Of a stretch of 64,000 nucleotides of DNA, positions 53,416 to 63,006 are shown one piece after another. Origin of the DNA: Bacteroidota bacterium (lineage in GTDB: Bacteria; Bacteroidota; Bacteroidia; NS11-12g; UBA955); NCBI GenBank assembly GCA_030833525.1, contig JAURGZ010000001.1, forward strand, positions 1 through 64,000, given 5' to 3'. Position numbers and translations under genes: made by a program. Numbering within the stretch: position 1 is the first letter of the stretch; every line of letters starts with the position of its first letter. The notes below the pieces were generated by a model, which did no database searches, was not told the origin of the DNA, and saw only the letters and a list, made by a program, of their open reading frames with translations.

Positions 53416-54750
53416 CTATTGCCGGGTTTGAAGATGGGCGATGTGGTATTCGCCTAATTTCATTCCCTGATCGCGTCCATGAACGATGGCATCGCGAAAG
53501 TGAATGCCTCCGTACAAACGGCTGAAGCAAGCTTCTTTGGCCGCTGCATGGAAATTGGCAAATGCTCGCGTTCCCAGTCCAAACTCCATTTCAGCGCTGT
53601 CAATGTAGCTGACTTCACCAAAAATATCGGTTAGAATGGTGGCGGCTGCACCAGATACCACACTGTGTGCACTGGGGTACTCAGGAAAAGAGGGTGTTTG
53701 AATGGCGGGAGACCAAGCCGAATCCCAATGGTTGCGAATGACGGTCTCAGGCCGAATGTACTCGTATTTGTATTTGGCTTTGAAAGCCATGATGAAGGCA
53801 TCGTACACAGCTGCAGACAATCGAACCATGCCTTCAGCCGATTCCATAAGAGTCAAGTGTTGGTTGCGCGCAACGGTGCTGTAAGTGGAAAGCCAATGAC
53901 CCAAAGGACTCACTTTCAATATGTTGATGGTGGCATGGCCGTAATGTACGGTGGCATTTGGGTTGTCGTCCCAGTATTTAGCCATGCGCAAGCCATTGCT
54001 GTCCAAATGAGAAACCGTGTCTTTTACTTCTTGTGCCTGCATCATGTAAGCCGAAGTTGGATCGGTTGAATAGGGTGCCGGTCCTGGCAGGGGAATGAAT
54101 TCAGCATCGGGAGCCAAGCTAGGCCTGATTTTGCCCCAGTTGGGTTCTACCGCGTCTGAAAAGTTGGGAGAGGTGGGTTGCCAGTATCCAGGAGCATTCT
54201 TGGCGAGGTAATATTCCTTGCCTCGGTAGTAGTTAAAAGAGTCGCTTTTTGACCATTCGACAATTTGTTTGCCTACTTCTTCTCCCCATGCCACAGAATT
54301 GTTGAACACTTTGGAACTCAATTGCTTTTTGTAGAAGGCGAGTTGCCGGTCTCTGAAATTGGCAATGCTGTCTTCTTTGTAGACCAAGGCCTTAGATGTA
54401 TAAGTATGGGCAGCTATGGCCACCAAATCCAAGCAAAAATCTTGACTGGTGTCCAAGCTTAGGTTTAGGGCGGGCAAATCGTGCAACTGACCGGCTAGGC
54501 TTTTTTGTTCAGGATAAAACGGCACCAATGATTCGTAAGCCGCGACGGCAGCATAGAAATAACGACGTCCACCCACGGGAGGGGGAACACGGTCTACTAC
54601 CACTGCATTTTGAATGGCGATGTTGCAATCGCTCAGGGCATCGTGGTTGAGAATAGATCGGTGTTCAGTAGGTTCTTGGTTGCAACTGGGCGCTAAAAAT
54701 GCCGCGCTCATGGCTAACAATAGGCCTAATCTGTATTGGAATTTCATCAT
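53416..54750 (-). CDS. Vanadium-dependent haloperoxidase / PAP2-type lipoprotein
   Basis: A 444-residue lipoprotein (signal peptide with lipobox APSC; MMKFQYRLGLLLAMSAAFLA). The C-terminal half carries the phosphatase/haloperoxidase vanadate or phosphate pocket: KYKYEYIRPETVI (Lys...Arg-Pro), FPEYPSAHSVVSG and SRLYGGIHFRDA with the catalytic His. It belongs to the VCPO-like group; whether it is a haloperoxidase or an acid phosphatase cannot be told. In Bacteroidota such genes often neighbour FG-GAP/ASPIC proteins, as here. Starts 54750 and 54747 are both possible. Confidence 0.85.
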   Translation of the reverse strand: MMKFQYRLGLLLAMSAAFLAPSCNQEPTEHRSILNHDALSDCNIAIQNAVVVDRVPPPVGGRRYFYAAVAAYESLVPFYPEQKSLAGQLHDLPALNLSLDTSQDFCLDLVAIAAHTYTSKALVYKEDSIANFRDRQLAFYKKQLSSKVFNNSVAWGEEVGKQIVEWSKSDSFNYYRGKEYYLAKNAPGYWQPTSPNFSDAVEPNWGKIRPSLAPDAEFIPLPGPAPYSTDPTSAYMMQAQEVKDTVSHLDSNGLRMAKYWDDNPNATVHYGHATINILKVSPLGHWLSTYSTVARNQHLTLMESAEGMVRLSAAVYDAFIMAFKAKYKYEYIRPETVIRNHWDSAWSPAIQTPSFPEYPSAHSVVSGAAATILTDIFGEVSYIDSAEMEFGLGTRAFANFHAAAKEACFSRLYGGIHFRDAIVHGRDQGMKLGEYHIAHLQTRQ

Positions 54751-54773
54751 AGGAACGTAAAAATACAACAATT

Positions 54774-54801
54774 AAAAAAGGCCTCAGCAATCGCTGAGGC
54801 C
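54774..54801 (-). terminator. Terminator of the 49-aa gene
   Basis: A 9-bp stem GGCCTCAGC/GCTGAGGCC (54780-54788, 54793-54801, loop AATC) followed on the minus strand by six T. Confidence 0.9.
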
Positions 54802-54836
54802 CTATTTGAAATTTGGTTTCGTTCTAAATTGCAGGA

Positions 54837-54986
54837 TTATGCCTGGTCTTCGATCACGATTCCTGACTCGCCTTTGTAGGGAGACTGAATCTGAACGAAC
54901 GTCTTAAGGCGCTTGATATCAGCAACTCGCTTAGAAGAGCGGCTGCGGTTTTTTGCTTCTTTTCTTTTCAAACGTGTAACGGCCAT
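54837..54986 (-). CDS. Small basic protein of unknown function (49 aa)
   Basis: A 49-residue open frame starting with ATG at 54986: MAVTRLKRKEAKNRSRSSKR then VADIKRLKTFVQIQSPYKGE and a short acidic end. The N-terminal part is very basic, as in nucleic-acid-binding or ribosome-associated small proteins; short Bacteroidota proteins with similar N termini (MAVTRLKRK...) exist as I recall, but I know no function. It has its own TATATTTG box 15 bases upstream and a strong terminator downstream, so it is independently transcribed. It sits between the haloperoxidase-like and FG-GAP genes on the same strand. Confidence 0.7.
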   Translation of the reverse strand: MAVTRLKRKEAKNRSRSSKRVADIKRLKTFVQIQSPYKGESGIVIEDQA

Positions 54987-55001
54987 AACCTTATTTTGGT
55001 G

Positions 55002-55009
55002 CAAATATA
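55002..55009 (-). promoter_or_regulatory. Promoter -7 box (TATATTTG) of the 49-aa gene
   Basis: Exact TAnnTTTG match on the minus strand, 15 bases before the ATG and just beyond the stop of the upstream FG-GAP gene. Confidence 0.6.
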
Positions 55010-55012
55010 GGG

Positions 55013-58000
55013 TCAATTCTTTACTGTGTCAAGTGTTTTGCCTTGAGCATTCACGAATTCTACCTTTTCCACGCTGGGATTGATCCAAACCCCAGGATAC
55101 GAGCTGCTGAGATAGCCATTGCCTGCACTCAAATTGACCTTTCTTTTGCCACCAACCTTCAGATAAACCCAAGCGTGTTGCGCATCTTTAGGTGCTCGTA
55201 AAAATCGATGAGTGCTTTTGGGACTCATGAAACTCAGCGCTTTGTTGTCGTTTTGGCCGGCCAGGAAAATAGGGCCGCTGGTACCGGGGACCACCAATAA
55301 ACTGCGTCCGTCACCCGGAACATAAAAGCCGCATTGGGCCCCATTTTCTGCAATCCACTGGGTTGGAGATTCTTGCTGATTCCACAATACAAAACCATTC
55401 AGGGCATCGTCCTTTCCGTGTTGGACTCGGGTAGAAGCATTGTTTCCAATGGCTAGAATATCTTCGAATCCGTCGGCATTCAAATCCAGGCTGGCCAGGC
55501 CATATAAAGGACCTGCTTGCGTCTCCCAAGGAAGCGATTCAATTCTGAATTTCCCACCCTCATTGACGGCCACAAAGTGGTCAAAATAATTGGCCAACTG
55601 ATATCGTTCCAGGTTTTCTTGGCCGAATATTTCCACAATGTCTTTGTTCGCGATGTCTTTGTAGGTGGTGAAATGCTTATTCATGAAGCCGGGATAAGCC
55701 CTAGCCATCTCCTCGAGTTGATACAGGGTATATTCCTTGCCTTGGCGCACTTTGCCAAAGAACATATCCATGCTGCCGTTTTGATCCAAATCGGTGTAAT
55801 ACACCTTCAAGGGTTCTTCTTGGGTAGCTTGTATGAAACTGTTTCGACCCTTATTGCCCACGACCACATCCAGATCTCCGTCGTTGTCAATGTCAATCGG
55901 CAATAGGCTATTGATCCAACCCGAATGCTGATCCAGGCCCCAGCTGGCGGTCGCGTTTTCAAAGCCATTACCCTTGTTGAGCAGCAGCACCAACGGGGTG
56001 TATTCCCCCGCTAATAACAAATCGAGTTTATTGTCTCCGTTGCAATCAGCAAAGGCGGCGGTGCAAACCATGCCTGCATTCGCCAGGGCAGGATACCAAG
56101 CTGAAGTCACATCGGTGAATCGACCTTGATCGTTTCTCAACAGGTAACTGCGAATGTCAATTTGGGGGTAGAAGCCAGGCATGACTCGGCCACCCACGAA
56201 CAGGTCCCAATCTCCATCGCCGTCCATGTCTCCCGAGATGACACAGGAGCCGCTGTTGAGCACGCGCGGAAGTCGCTCGCTTTGGTTGCTGAATTCACCA
56301 CGGCCATTGTTGATGTATAAGCGGTGAGCATACTGATCACTGGGCCAAGAATATTCGCTTCCACCTGCAGCCACGTAAAAATCAAGGTCGCCGTCGTTGT
56401 CAGCATCAAAGAAAAGGCATCCTGTAATGTCGACGTCCATGCCTTGCAACAGGGATTGTGCAGATTGCGCTTTGAACCGGCCACTTTTGTCTTGAATGAA
56501 GAAACTGGCTGCAGGTGCCTGATTGGGAACCCCGGTTCGGGCATTGGCAATGAAGATGTCTTCCAAACCGTCGCCATTGATGTCACCACTGCACATGCCA
56601 GGGCCGAGTCGTGTAAAACGATGGGGTAGCAAGGGCTCGCGTTTGAAATCGGGGTTTTCTTGTTCGCGGTGCCAGAATTCCAAGCCCAAATCAGCCGCCG
56701 TGAACCATTGATCACCTTGTTTTTCTCGGAATTCGCGTGGCTGTGCCTTGTCGTCGGTAACGGTCCAGAATCCTGAAGTTGGAATTTCTGAACTGCTCCA
56801 AGCACTTCCGTTGGGGAAAAAACAAACCACACTGTCAACCTGTACAGGGCTGATGAACAAACAGGGTTGTGAAGAACTTTGGTAGCCATGGGCCGAATTG
56901 AGCTCCATGATTTGTGTTTGATTGCCCCTGTGAATCAAAACTTTGGTTCCATAGCCCATGCGATTGCTCTTGCTCAAATTGAACTGGAGCTTGACCAAAG
57001 TGGGCTTGGGATTCAGGTTGTTTTGGTAAACCGACAATGGAGAACCTTGGTTGCAAATGATCAAATCAGCATCGCCATCTCCATCCAAATCTCCGTAAGC
57101 TGAACCGGTGCTCAAAGAGGGTTCTTCCAAACCCCAAGTTTCGGTGACTTTCTCAAATCCTTTACCTTTTTGGTTGAGGAAGGCATAGTTGCTGATCTTT
57201 TCAAAAGGCAACATGGACAAAAGCTCTTCATGCGTAACCCCTTTGCCCTCTTGCTGTTGTTTTCGGTTTTGAAACAGCATGAAGTCTTGGTCGGTAACGT
57301 CGCGGTAATAGCCATTGGTGATGTGCAAATCTTGGTAACCATCTCCGTCAAAGTCTACGAACAAGGGCGACCAACTCCAATCAGTTCTCGCGATGCCGAA
57401 TAAATAAGCTTCATCGCTGAATGCACCTTGCCCGTGGTTGATCTGCAGGGCGTTTTTCATATACTGATACCCATAGCCATTTTTAAAGCCCACCATGGTG
57501 TAGTCGTAATCTTTGGGCCCTCCCATGGTCATGAAACGGCGCTGGTCATCGGCGAGCATATCGACCGATAGAAAATCGAGTTTTCCATCGTTGTTGATGT
57601 CAGCTTGGTCGCTGCCCATGCTGTTGTTGCTCGTATGCTTGAAGCGTTGCGCATTTTCATCGACAAACCCACCCTGTTGGTTATTGATCAGCACGTAATC
57701 AGGAACATGGTAGTCGTTGCAGACGTATATGTCATCCCATCCGTCGGCGTTGATGTCAAAAACAGTAGCACTCAGTGCATACCCCATTGCTTTTACTCCC
57801 GCTTCTTCACTCACATCTTGGAAATGCCCGCCATCGTTTCGGTATAAATGCTGTTGGCTGTTGTCGTCCAATCGAAAGGTTTTGCTAAAACGAATGTCGA
57901 CATCGCTGAAAAACCGATCGGCGTGATTGGCCACATACAAATCCAAGTCGCCATCTCGATCGTAATCCAAAAAACTAGCCGTTGTGGCATTGCCTGGGTC

Positions 58001-58504
58001 ATCCAATCCATAGGCCTTGGCTTCTTCTTTGAAATTCAAGTTTCCCTGATTGACGAATAACAAATTCCTTTTTTTATCTCCATTTTGCGATGGCCCAGAT
58101 CGGCACACATAGATGTCCAATAAACCGTCGTTGTTGACATCGGCAAAACTCACACCTGTGCACCATTCAGAGGTGCTAACACCAGCGGCCTCTGTGATGT
58201 CTTCGAACTGCATGTTACCCTTGTTGCGATACAGTCGCGATGAACTTGAATTGCCGCTTACGAATACTTCGGGTAAGCCATCGTTGTCCAAATCACCAAT
58301 GCCTACACCATTGCCGTTGTACAAATAATGGTAGGTGAACTGGTTGAGGCTATCGTTTTCGGGAACTTCATTGGTGAAATCAATCCCCGTTTCGCTGGGA
58401 CTGAGCAGTTCAAAGCGACCCTCTAAAGACGGTGAACAACCTTGCATGCTCAACAGTCCCAGTGCCAGGGTACTGAGCAGGATGTGGGGTATATGTAGCT
58501 TCAT
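55013..58504 (-). CDS. FG-GAP/VCBS-repeat lipoprotein with two ASPIC/UnbV-like modules
   Basis: A 1163-residue lipoprotein (MKLHIPHILLSTLALGLLSM then QGC lipobox). It has numerous FG-GAP (integrin-type) repeats with Ca2+-binding DxDxDG loops (GIGDLDNDGLPEVFV, SFADVNNDGLLDIYVCR, FVDFDGDGYQDLHIT, YGDLDGDGDADLIIC, SGDINGDGLEDIFIA, ISGDMDGDGDWDLFVGG, PIDIDNDGDLDVVVG). A central ASPIC/UnbV-like domain has GYGTKVLIHRGNQTQIMELN and HGYQSSSQPCLFI; the C terminus repeats this (NGYLSSSYPGVWI). Beta-propeller and Ca2+-binding predictions are family knowledge; the ligand is unknown. Commonly paired with haloperoxidase-like genes. Confidence 0.88.
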   Translation of the reverse strand: MKLHIPHILLSTLALGLLSMQGCSPSLEGRFELLSPSETGIDFTNEVPENDSLNQFTYHYLYNGNGVGIGDLDNDGLPEVFVSGNSSSSRLYRNKGNMQFEDITEAAGVSTSEWCTGVSFADVNNDGLLDIYVCRSGPSQNGDKKRNLLFVNQGNLNFKEEAKAYGLDDPGNATTASFLDYDRDGDLDLYVANHADRFFSDVDIRFSKTFRLDDNSQQHLYRNDGGHFQDVSEEAGVKAMGYALSATVFDINADGWDDIYVCNDYHVPDYVLINNQQGGFVDENAQRFKHTSNNSMGSDQADINNDGKLDFLSVDMLADDQRRFMTMGGPKDYDYTMVGFKNGYGYQYMKNALQINHGQGAFSDEAYLFGIARTDWSWSPLFVDFDGDGYQDLHITNGYYRDVTDQDFMLFQNRKQQQEGKGVTHEELLSMLPFEKISNYAFLNQKGKGFEKVTETWGLEEPSLSTGSAYGDLDGDGDADLIICNQGSPLSVYQNNLNPKPTLVKLQFNLSKSNRMGYGTKVLIHRGNQTQIMELNSAHGYQSSSQPCLFISPVQVDSVVCFFPNGSAWSSSEIPTSGFWTVTDDKAQPREFREKQGDQWFTAADLGLEFWHREQENPDFKREPLLPHRFTRLGPGMCSGDINGDGLEDIFIANARTGVPNQAPAASFFIQDKSGRFKAQSAQSLLQGMDVDITGCLFFDADNDGDLDFYVAAGGSEYSWPSDQYAHRLYINNGRGEFSNQSERLPRVLNSGSCVISGDMDGDGDWDLFVGGRVMPGFYPQIDIRSYLLRNDQGRFTDVTSAWYPALANAGMVCTAAFADCNGDNKLDLLLAGEYTPLVLLLNKGNGFENATASWGLDQHSGWINSLLPIDIDNDGDLDVVVGNKGRNSFIQATQEEPLKVYYTDLDQNGSMDMFFGKVRQGKEYTLYQLEEMARAYPGFMNKHFTTYKDIANKDIVEIFGQENLERYQLANYFDHFVAVNEGGKFRIESLPWETQAGPLYGLASLDLNADGFEDILAIGNNASTRVQHGKDDALNGFVLWNQQESPTQWIAENGAQCGFYVPGDGRSLLVVPGTSGPIFLAGQNDNKALSFMSPKSTHRFLRAPKDAQHAWVYLKVGGKRKVNLSAGNGYLSSSYPGVWINPSVEKVEFVNAQGKTLDTVKN

Positions 58505-58527
58505 GTGGGTAATTTACAAAATGGAGG

Positions 58528-59790
58528 TTACATGCGCTTCTGATCCATGCGCAAAAACAGGAAAAGCAGCAAGGTAAAGGCCCATAAACTGCTACCTCCG
58601 GCCGAAATAAAGGGCAGAGGAATGCCTATGACCGGTACAATGCCTATGGTCATGCCGACATTGATGGCAAAGTGCACAAAGAATATGGAGGCGGCAGAAT
58701 AGCCCATGACGCGCGCTGCCGTGGTGGTTTGTCGTTCGCTCAGAAAAACCAAGCGCATCAGCAATGAGCCGTAAATGAAAAAGAAAACCAATACCCCTAG
58801 CAGGCCCCATTCTTCTCCAATGGTGCAAAAAATAAAGTCGGTATGCTGCTCAGGAACAAATCCCATCTTGGTTTGGGTGCCTTCCATGAATCCACGGCCG
58901 CTGAATTCGCCCGCACCAATGGCGATTTTACTTTGTTCCAAATTGAACCCAACTCCCAAACGATCTTCCTTCAATTGGAGGACCAATTCAATTCGATCGC
59001 GTTGATATTGCTGAAGAATTTGGTTGTAAAACCAACCAATGGTGGCCGAGTATACCAATGAAACCACGAGAATCATCAGGGTTAATCTCACTAGGTTCTT
59101 GTTTGATCGTGTAAAATAGATAAATAAGCTAGCCAGGCCAGCCAATATGCCATATTCGTACCAGTACGAGACCCCAAGGCTTTCCAAATAGATTTTGATG
59201 ATGGCCAGAAAGCCGAGCCAAACAGCCGAGATCAAGATGAATCCAGGAAGGCCTTCCCGATAGAGCATGAAAAAGAAAGCCGTGAATACCAAGGCACTAC
59301 CTGTATCGTTCTGTAGCAGAATCAGGCCCATGGGTAGCAAGAAAAGCAACAGGGCGATGGTAACGTTTTTCCACCCTTTGAAGCGCACCCCGTAGGTTCC
59401 CAAGAATTTGCTCAAAGCTAGGGCCGTGGCTACTTTGGCAAATTCAGAGGGCTGAATGCCGAAACCACCATATCCAAACCAACTTTTGGCTCCCGCTACC
59501 TCTTTGCCCAAAAACAAAACGGCAATGTTCAAGGCAATGGCCAAACCATAGAACCCGTAGGCGAAATAATCCATGAGCCTAACATTGGCATAAGCTATGA
59601 ACAAGGCCAGTAGGCCAGCAGAGGCTATAAAAACCAGTTGTTTGCGAGCCACAGTAGAAAGCGACAACCATTCTTGGTCAACACCGGCCGATGCCGAATA
59701 TATGTTGATGAATCCAATCAAAACCAACCCGATATACGCCAGCAGGGCGATGGGGTCCAAGCGATTCTCTATGCTTTGTTTGAAGGGCAT
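58528..59790 (-). CDS. rodA: RodA (SEDS peptidoglycan glycosyltransferase)
   Basis: A 420-residue SEDS-family membrane protein with about ten helices. Markers: GFGIQPSEFAKVATALALSKFLG, FLLPMGLILLQNDTGSALVF (with the conserved Asp in QNDTGSAL), GRGFMEGTQTKMGFVPEQHTDFIF and GEEWGLLGVLV, and the end GIVPVIGIPLPFISAGGSS. It polymerises lipid II into glycan strands together with PBP2 in the elongasome. Coupled to pbp2 by TAATG overlap. Confidence 0.95.
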   Translation of the reverse strand: MPFKQSIENRLDPIALLAYIGLVLIGFINIYSASAGVDQEWLSLSTVARKQLVFIASAGLLALFIAYANVRLMDYFAYGFYGLAIALNIAVLFLGKEVAGAKSWFGYGGFGIQPSEFAKVATALALSKFLGTYGVRFKGWKNVTIALLLFLLPMGLILLQNDTGSALVFTAFFFMLYREGLPGFILISAVWLGFLAIIKIYLESLGVSYWYEYGILAGLASLFIYFTRSNKNLVRLTLMILVVSLVYSATIGWFYNQILQQYQRDRIELVLQLKEDRLGVGFNLEQSKIAIGAGEFSGRGFMEGTQTKMGFVPEQHTDFIFCTIGEEWGLLGVLVFFFIYGSLLMRLVFLSERQTTTAARVMGYSAASIFFVHFAINVGMTIGIVPVIGIPLPFISAGGSSLWAFTLLLFLFLRMDQKRM

Positions 59791-61637
59791 TAGGGGGTTT
59801 CCAAACGGGCGTTAAACATGTTTTCCTTCATGTAGGGTTTTTTGGTGTCGCGCTCGGGATGTAAATAGCGCTCCATCAACAAACTGGCTATGGGAGCTGC
59901 ATAGGTAGCGCCGAATCCTGCATTTTCTACGATTACGGCAATGGCAATTTGGGGGTCATCTTTGGGGGCGAAAGCAATGAAGAGAGAGTGGTCCTTGCCA
60001 TGCGGATTTTGAGCGGTACCGGTTTTGGCACATACCACTACGCTATCCAAGGCGGCACCTCGGGCCGTGCCCCCGACTTGGGTTACCATTTCCATTCCCT
60101 GAATGACCGGGACAAAATGCCGGGGTTCAATGCCGGTATAATGAGCCGTTCTGAATCGACGGTCCCAAGCGGTATCGCTATAGCCCTCAATTTGTTTGAC
60201 CAAATGGGGGGTGTAATAATAGCCCCGGTTGGCGATGATGGCAGCTAAGTTGGCCAATTGAATGGGGGTGAGCAAGATTTCGCCCTGACCAATGCCCAAT
60301 GAAATGATCATGGAACTCCTCCATCGTTCACCGTGGCGTCGATCGAGCTGCGCCACACTGGGAATGTTTCCTCCCGATTCGCCCAACAGGTCAATTCCTG
60401 TGGGGCTTCCCAATCCAAAGCGTCTCCAATACGATTCGAGTATGGCATAGCCCTCCCTAACGTTTCCGTACTTGGGGGCATCGATGATGTCTCGAAACAA
60501 TTGGCAGTAATAGGCGTTGCAGCTGATTTGGATGGATTGAGCCAAGGCCAAAGGGCTTGGATGCGGGTGGCATCCTACCGTAATGGAGCCCATGTGATAC
60601 CCTCCGGCACAAGAATGCCGAGTCTCGGGAGTTAAAATACCCTCTTGCAGTCCTATCAGGGCCAATATGGGTTTTACCGTACTGCCTGGAGGATAAACCC
60701 CTTTTACAGCCCGGTTGTACAAGGGCTTTTTGGGGTCAATCAACAGCTTGCGAAATTCTTCGGTGCGCTGTTGACCCACTAGCAAATTCGGGTTGTAGTG
60801 TGGGCTGTTGTAAAAGGCCAGTACTTCGCCCGTTTTGGGTTCGATGGCTACAATGCTTCCTCTTTTTCCGGCCATCAAGGAGTCGGCGAGCAGCTGCAGA
60901 GCCATGTCCAGGCTGAGCTGCACATCAGGGCCGGCTATGGCGGGTTTGTTGAATGATTCATTCTTAACCGTGCCTTGCTCCACATAGGTTCGGTCTTGCC
61001 AAACCGTTTTGACTCCCTTGATGCCTCGAATTTGGTTTTCGTAGTATTTCTCAATGCCCGTAATGCCCACCAAATCACCGGGTTGGTAGTAAGGGTCAGA
61101 TTCGAGCATCTCTTCTGAAACCTCGCCCAAATAGCCAAAAGCATGGGCGCTACCGTTGAAGTTGTATAAGCGGTCGGTTTTCGGCTCTACGTAATAGGCC
61201 TTGAGTCGATAGAGGTTTTCTCGAATGATGGCATATTGTTCTGGACTGAGGTTGGAGAAAAAAACAGCCGATCGATCATAGGAATTGTTGCGTTGTCTCT
61301 TCTTGGAATTGATCCAAGCCAACAAAGTGCGCTGAGCAAAATCAGCTGAATCCAATCCCAAAATTTGGCATATCAGCACAGAATCGGCACTTCCCATTTT
61401 TTTGGGGAAAACCTTGAGGTCGTATGCGGGGGTGTTGCGCACCAATATGCGGCCGTTTCGGTCAAATAAAACCGATCGGCCCGGGTACAGGGTCACCTTG
61501 TTGAGGGCATTGTTGATGGCCATTTGCTCATAGGGCGTAGTTCCCAGTTGCAAACCCGCAATGCGCATCGCATACAGCAACAAAATGGCCGCGAAAGTCA
61601 AAATGTAAACCCAACGACGGTTGCTGTTCTGGTCCAT
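59790..61637 (-). CDS. mrdA: Penicillin-binding protein 2 (MrdA-type transpeptidase)
   Basis: A 615-residue class B PBP. N-terminal membrane anchor (WVYILTFAAILLLYAM), pedestal/dimerisation domain to ~240, and transpeptidase domain with the SxxK motif in GVYPPGSTVKPIL (catalytic Ser), SxN in QISCNAYYC, and KTGTAQNPHGKDHS. Cross-links peptidoglycan for lateral wall growth with RodA and MreBCD. The start at 61637 is near the mreD stop. Confidence 0.95.
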   Translation of the reverse strand: MDQNSNRRWVYILTFAAILLLYAMRIAGLQLGTTPYEQMAINNALNKVTLYPGRSVLFDRNGRILVRNTPAYDLKVFPKKMGSADSVLICQILGLDSADFAQRTLLAWINSKKRQRNNSYDRSAVFFSNLSPEQYAIIRENLYRLKAYYVEPKTDRLYNFNGSAHAFGYLGEVSEEMLESDPYYQPGDLVGITGIEKYYENQIRGIKGVKTVWQDRTYVEQGTVKNESFNKPAIAGPDVQLSLDMALQLLADSLMAGKRGSIVAIEPKTGEVLAFYNSPHYNPNLLVGQQRTEEFRKLLIDPKKPLYNRAVKGVYPPGSTVKPILALIGLQEGILTPETRHSCAGGYHMGSITVGCHPHPSPLALAQSIQISCNAYYCQLFRDIIDAPKYGNVREGYAILESYWRRFGLGSPTGIDLLGESGGNIPSVAQLDRRHGERWRSSMIISLGIGQGEILLTPIQLANLAAIIANRGYYYTPHLVKQIEGYSDTAWDRRFRTAHYTGIEPRHFVPVIQGMEMVTQVGGTARGAALDSVVVCAKTGTAQNPHGKDHSLFIAFAPKDDPQIAIAVIVENAGFGATYAAPIASLLMERYLHPERDTKKPYMKENMFNARLETP

Positions 61638-61639
61638 GG

Positions 61640-62149
61640 TTATTTCGTTGAGAATGAGGCGCGCAGCAACAGGAATAGCCCTATGGTTCCAGCGGTGCTA
61701 ATCAGGGATGTAAGCAAGATCGATCCCCAAGCAGAAGCTTTGAAGTAGTCCAAGGAGAAGAATACGACATGGTGAACGAAGGTCAAACTGCCTACGTAGC
61801 TCAAATAGCTGGGCCAACCTTTGGATTGGGGGGTCAAATATGCATCACCTTGCAGGAGCAGGCTATCGGTATCCAGTGCTTTTCGGTCGTAGAGGTCTTT
61901 GGCAAAAGCCAAGGAAACGCAAGCCCCGGTGTGCATGCCAAAACTGCCGCTGAGCAGGTCGATTAAAAAACCGAAAACGAAGGCTGAGGCCAAAACAATG
62001 AAGCGATTGGACTGAACATTCAAGACAAAAAATAGATAGACATAGGGAAGGGGCTTGAGCCAAACACCCATGTTGATTTCCTGGATTAGGTAGGCTTGCA
62101 AGAATGCCAGTAAAATCGCCGCTATGCTATACTTCAGTGCTTCAATCAT
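61640..62149 (-). CDS. mreD: Rod shape-determining protein MreD
   Basis: A 169-residue hydrophobic protein with 5-6 membrane helices (SIAAILLAFLQAYLIQEI, LPYVYLFFVLNV, FIVLASAFVFGFLIDLLSGSFG), between mreC and pbp2. The FLIDLLSGSFGMHT motif is typical of MreD. Overlaps the end of mreC by 8 bases. Confidence 0.9.
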   Translation of the reverse strand: MIEALKYSIAAILLAFLQAYLIQEINMGVWLKPLPYVYLFFVLNVQSNRFIVLASAFVFGFLIDLLSGSFGMHTGACVSLAFAKDLYDRKALDTDSLLLQGDAYLTPQSKGWPSYLSYVGSLTFVHHVVFFSLDYFKASAWGSILLTSLISTAGTIGLFLLLRASFSTK

Positions 62150-62996
62150 GATTTTGCATTTCTTGGTGGGCTTGCATCAGTTGAGTCTCTTCTTTTTCCA
62201 TGAGGTTTTCCACTATGCTGACATAGCGCAATCGCTCAAAGTCCACTCCAAGTGCGACGTCCAATTCTACGTAAGTGTTGTCTGCCGATTCGCGAATCTG
62301 AGAAACCCGACCAATGGGCAGTCCAGGCGGGAACAAGGTGCTGTAGTAGCTGGTTTGAACGTGCATGCCTTTGCGAATGCGTTCGGCTTTGTTGACTTCC
62401 ATGACCCGCACTCGGCTTGGGTCGCCGCCCGGCCAAGCCAGTACGCCTTGCTGCAATTGAACTTCTTTGAAATAGGGTGTTAATTCAAACTTGGAGTTCA
62501 ATACACTCATTACCAAGCTGTAATGCGCGCTTGTTTCGATCACAATGCCTACGATGCCATTGGGGGCAATGACACCCATATTGGGCCTGATTCCATCGTT
62601 TTGACCCTTGTCAATGATCAAAATGTTGTTGCGCAGGCGGGTGTTGCTACGTATGACTTTGGCCTGTCTGTATCGGTAATTCAGGGCCTTGTGATGTGCG
62701 CTGTCGTAGTGCGATTGGAGAAAGGTGCTATCGGGAGAGGCGCCGAACTGCTCCAATAGGTTGCGCAGACGCAAATTTTCCCGGGCCAATTGTTCGTTTT
62801 CAGCCCGCAGCCCGAAATAGTAATCTGAGTTGGATTTCCATTCATCCATCTGCCGGTAAAGGCCCAAGCTGGATTGAACGTAAAAACTGTGTTGATAGAG
62901 GTGAAACCGCATGACCTGATTGACCGAGAACCCCAGAAGGAGTATGGTCAAAAGCAAGTAGGATTGCTTCCGTATCCAACGGAATAGGATCCTCAT
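62142..62996 (-). CDS. mreC: Rod shape-determining protein MreC
   Basis: A 284-residue protein with a single N-terminal membrane helix (SYLLLTILLLGFSVNQV), a coiled-coil (ENEQLARENLRLRNLLEQF) and the periplasmic beta-barrel domain with the characteristic VIRSNTRLRNNILIIDKGQNDGI and GVIAPNGIVGIVIETSAHYS. It links MreB to the wall synthases. Located between mreB and mreD. Confidence 0.93.
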   Translation of the reverse strand: MRILFRWIRKQSYLLLTILLLGFSVNQVMRFHLYQHSFYVQSSLGLYRQMDEWKSNSDYYFGLRAENEQLARENLRLRNLLEQFGASPDSTFLQSHYDSAHHKALNYRYRQAKVIRSNTRLRNNILIIDKGQNDGIRPNMGVIAPNGIVGIVIETSAHYSLVMSVLNSKFELTPYFKEVQLQQGVLAWPGGDPSRVRVMEVNKAERIRKGMHVQTSYYSTLFPPGLPIGRVSQIRESADNTYVELDVALGVDFERLRYVSIVENLMEKEETQLMQAHQEMQNHD

Positions 62997-63006
62997 GGTC
63001 GATGGA

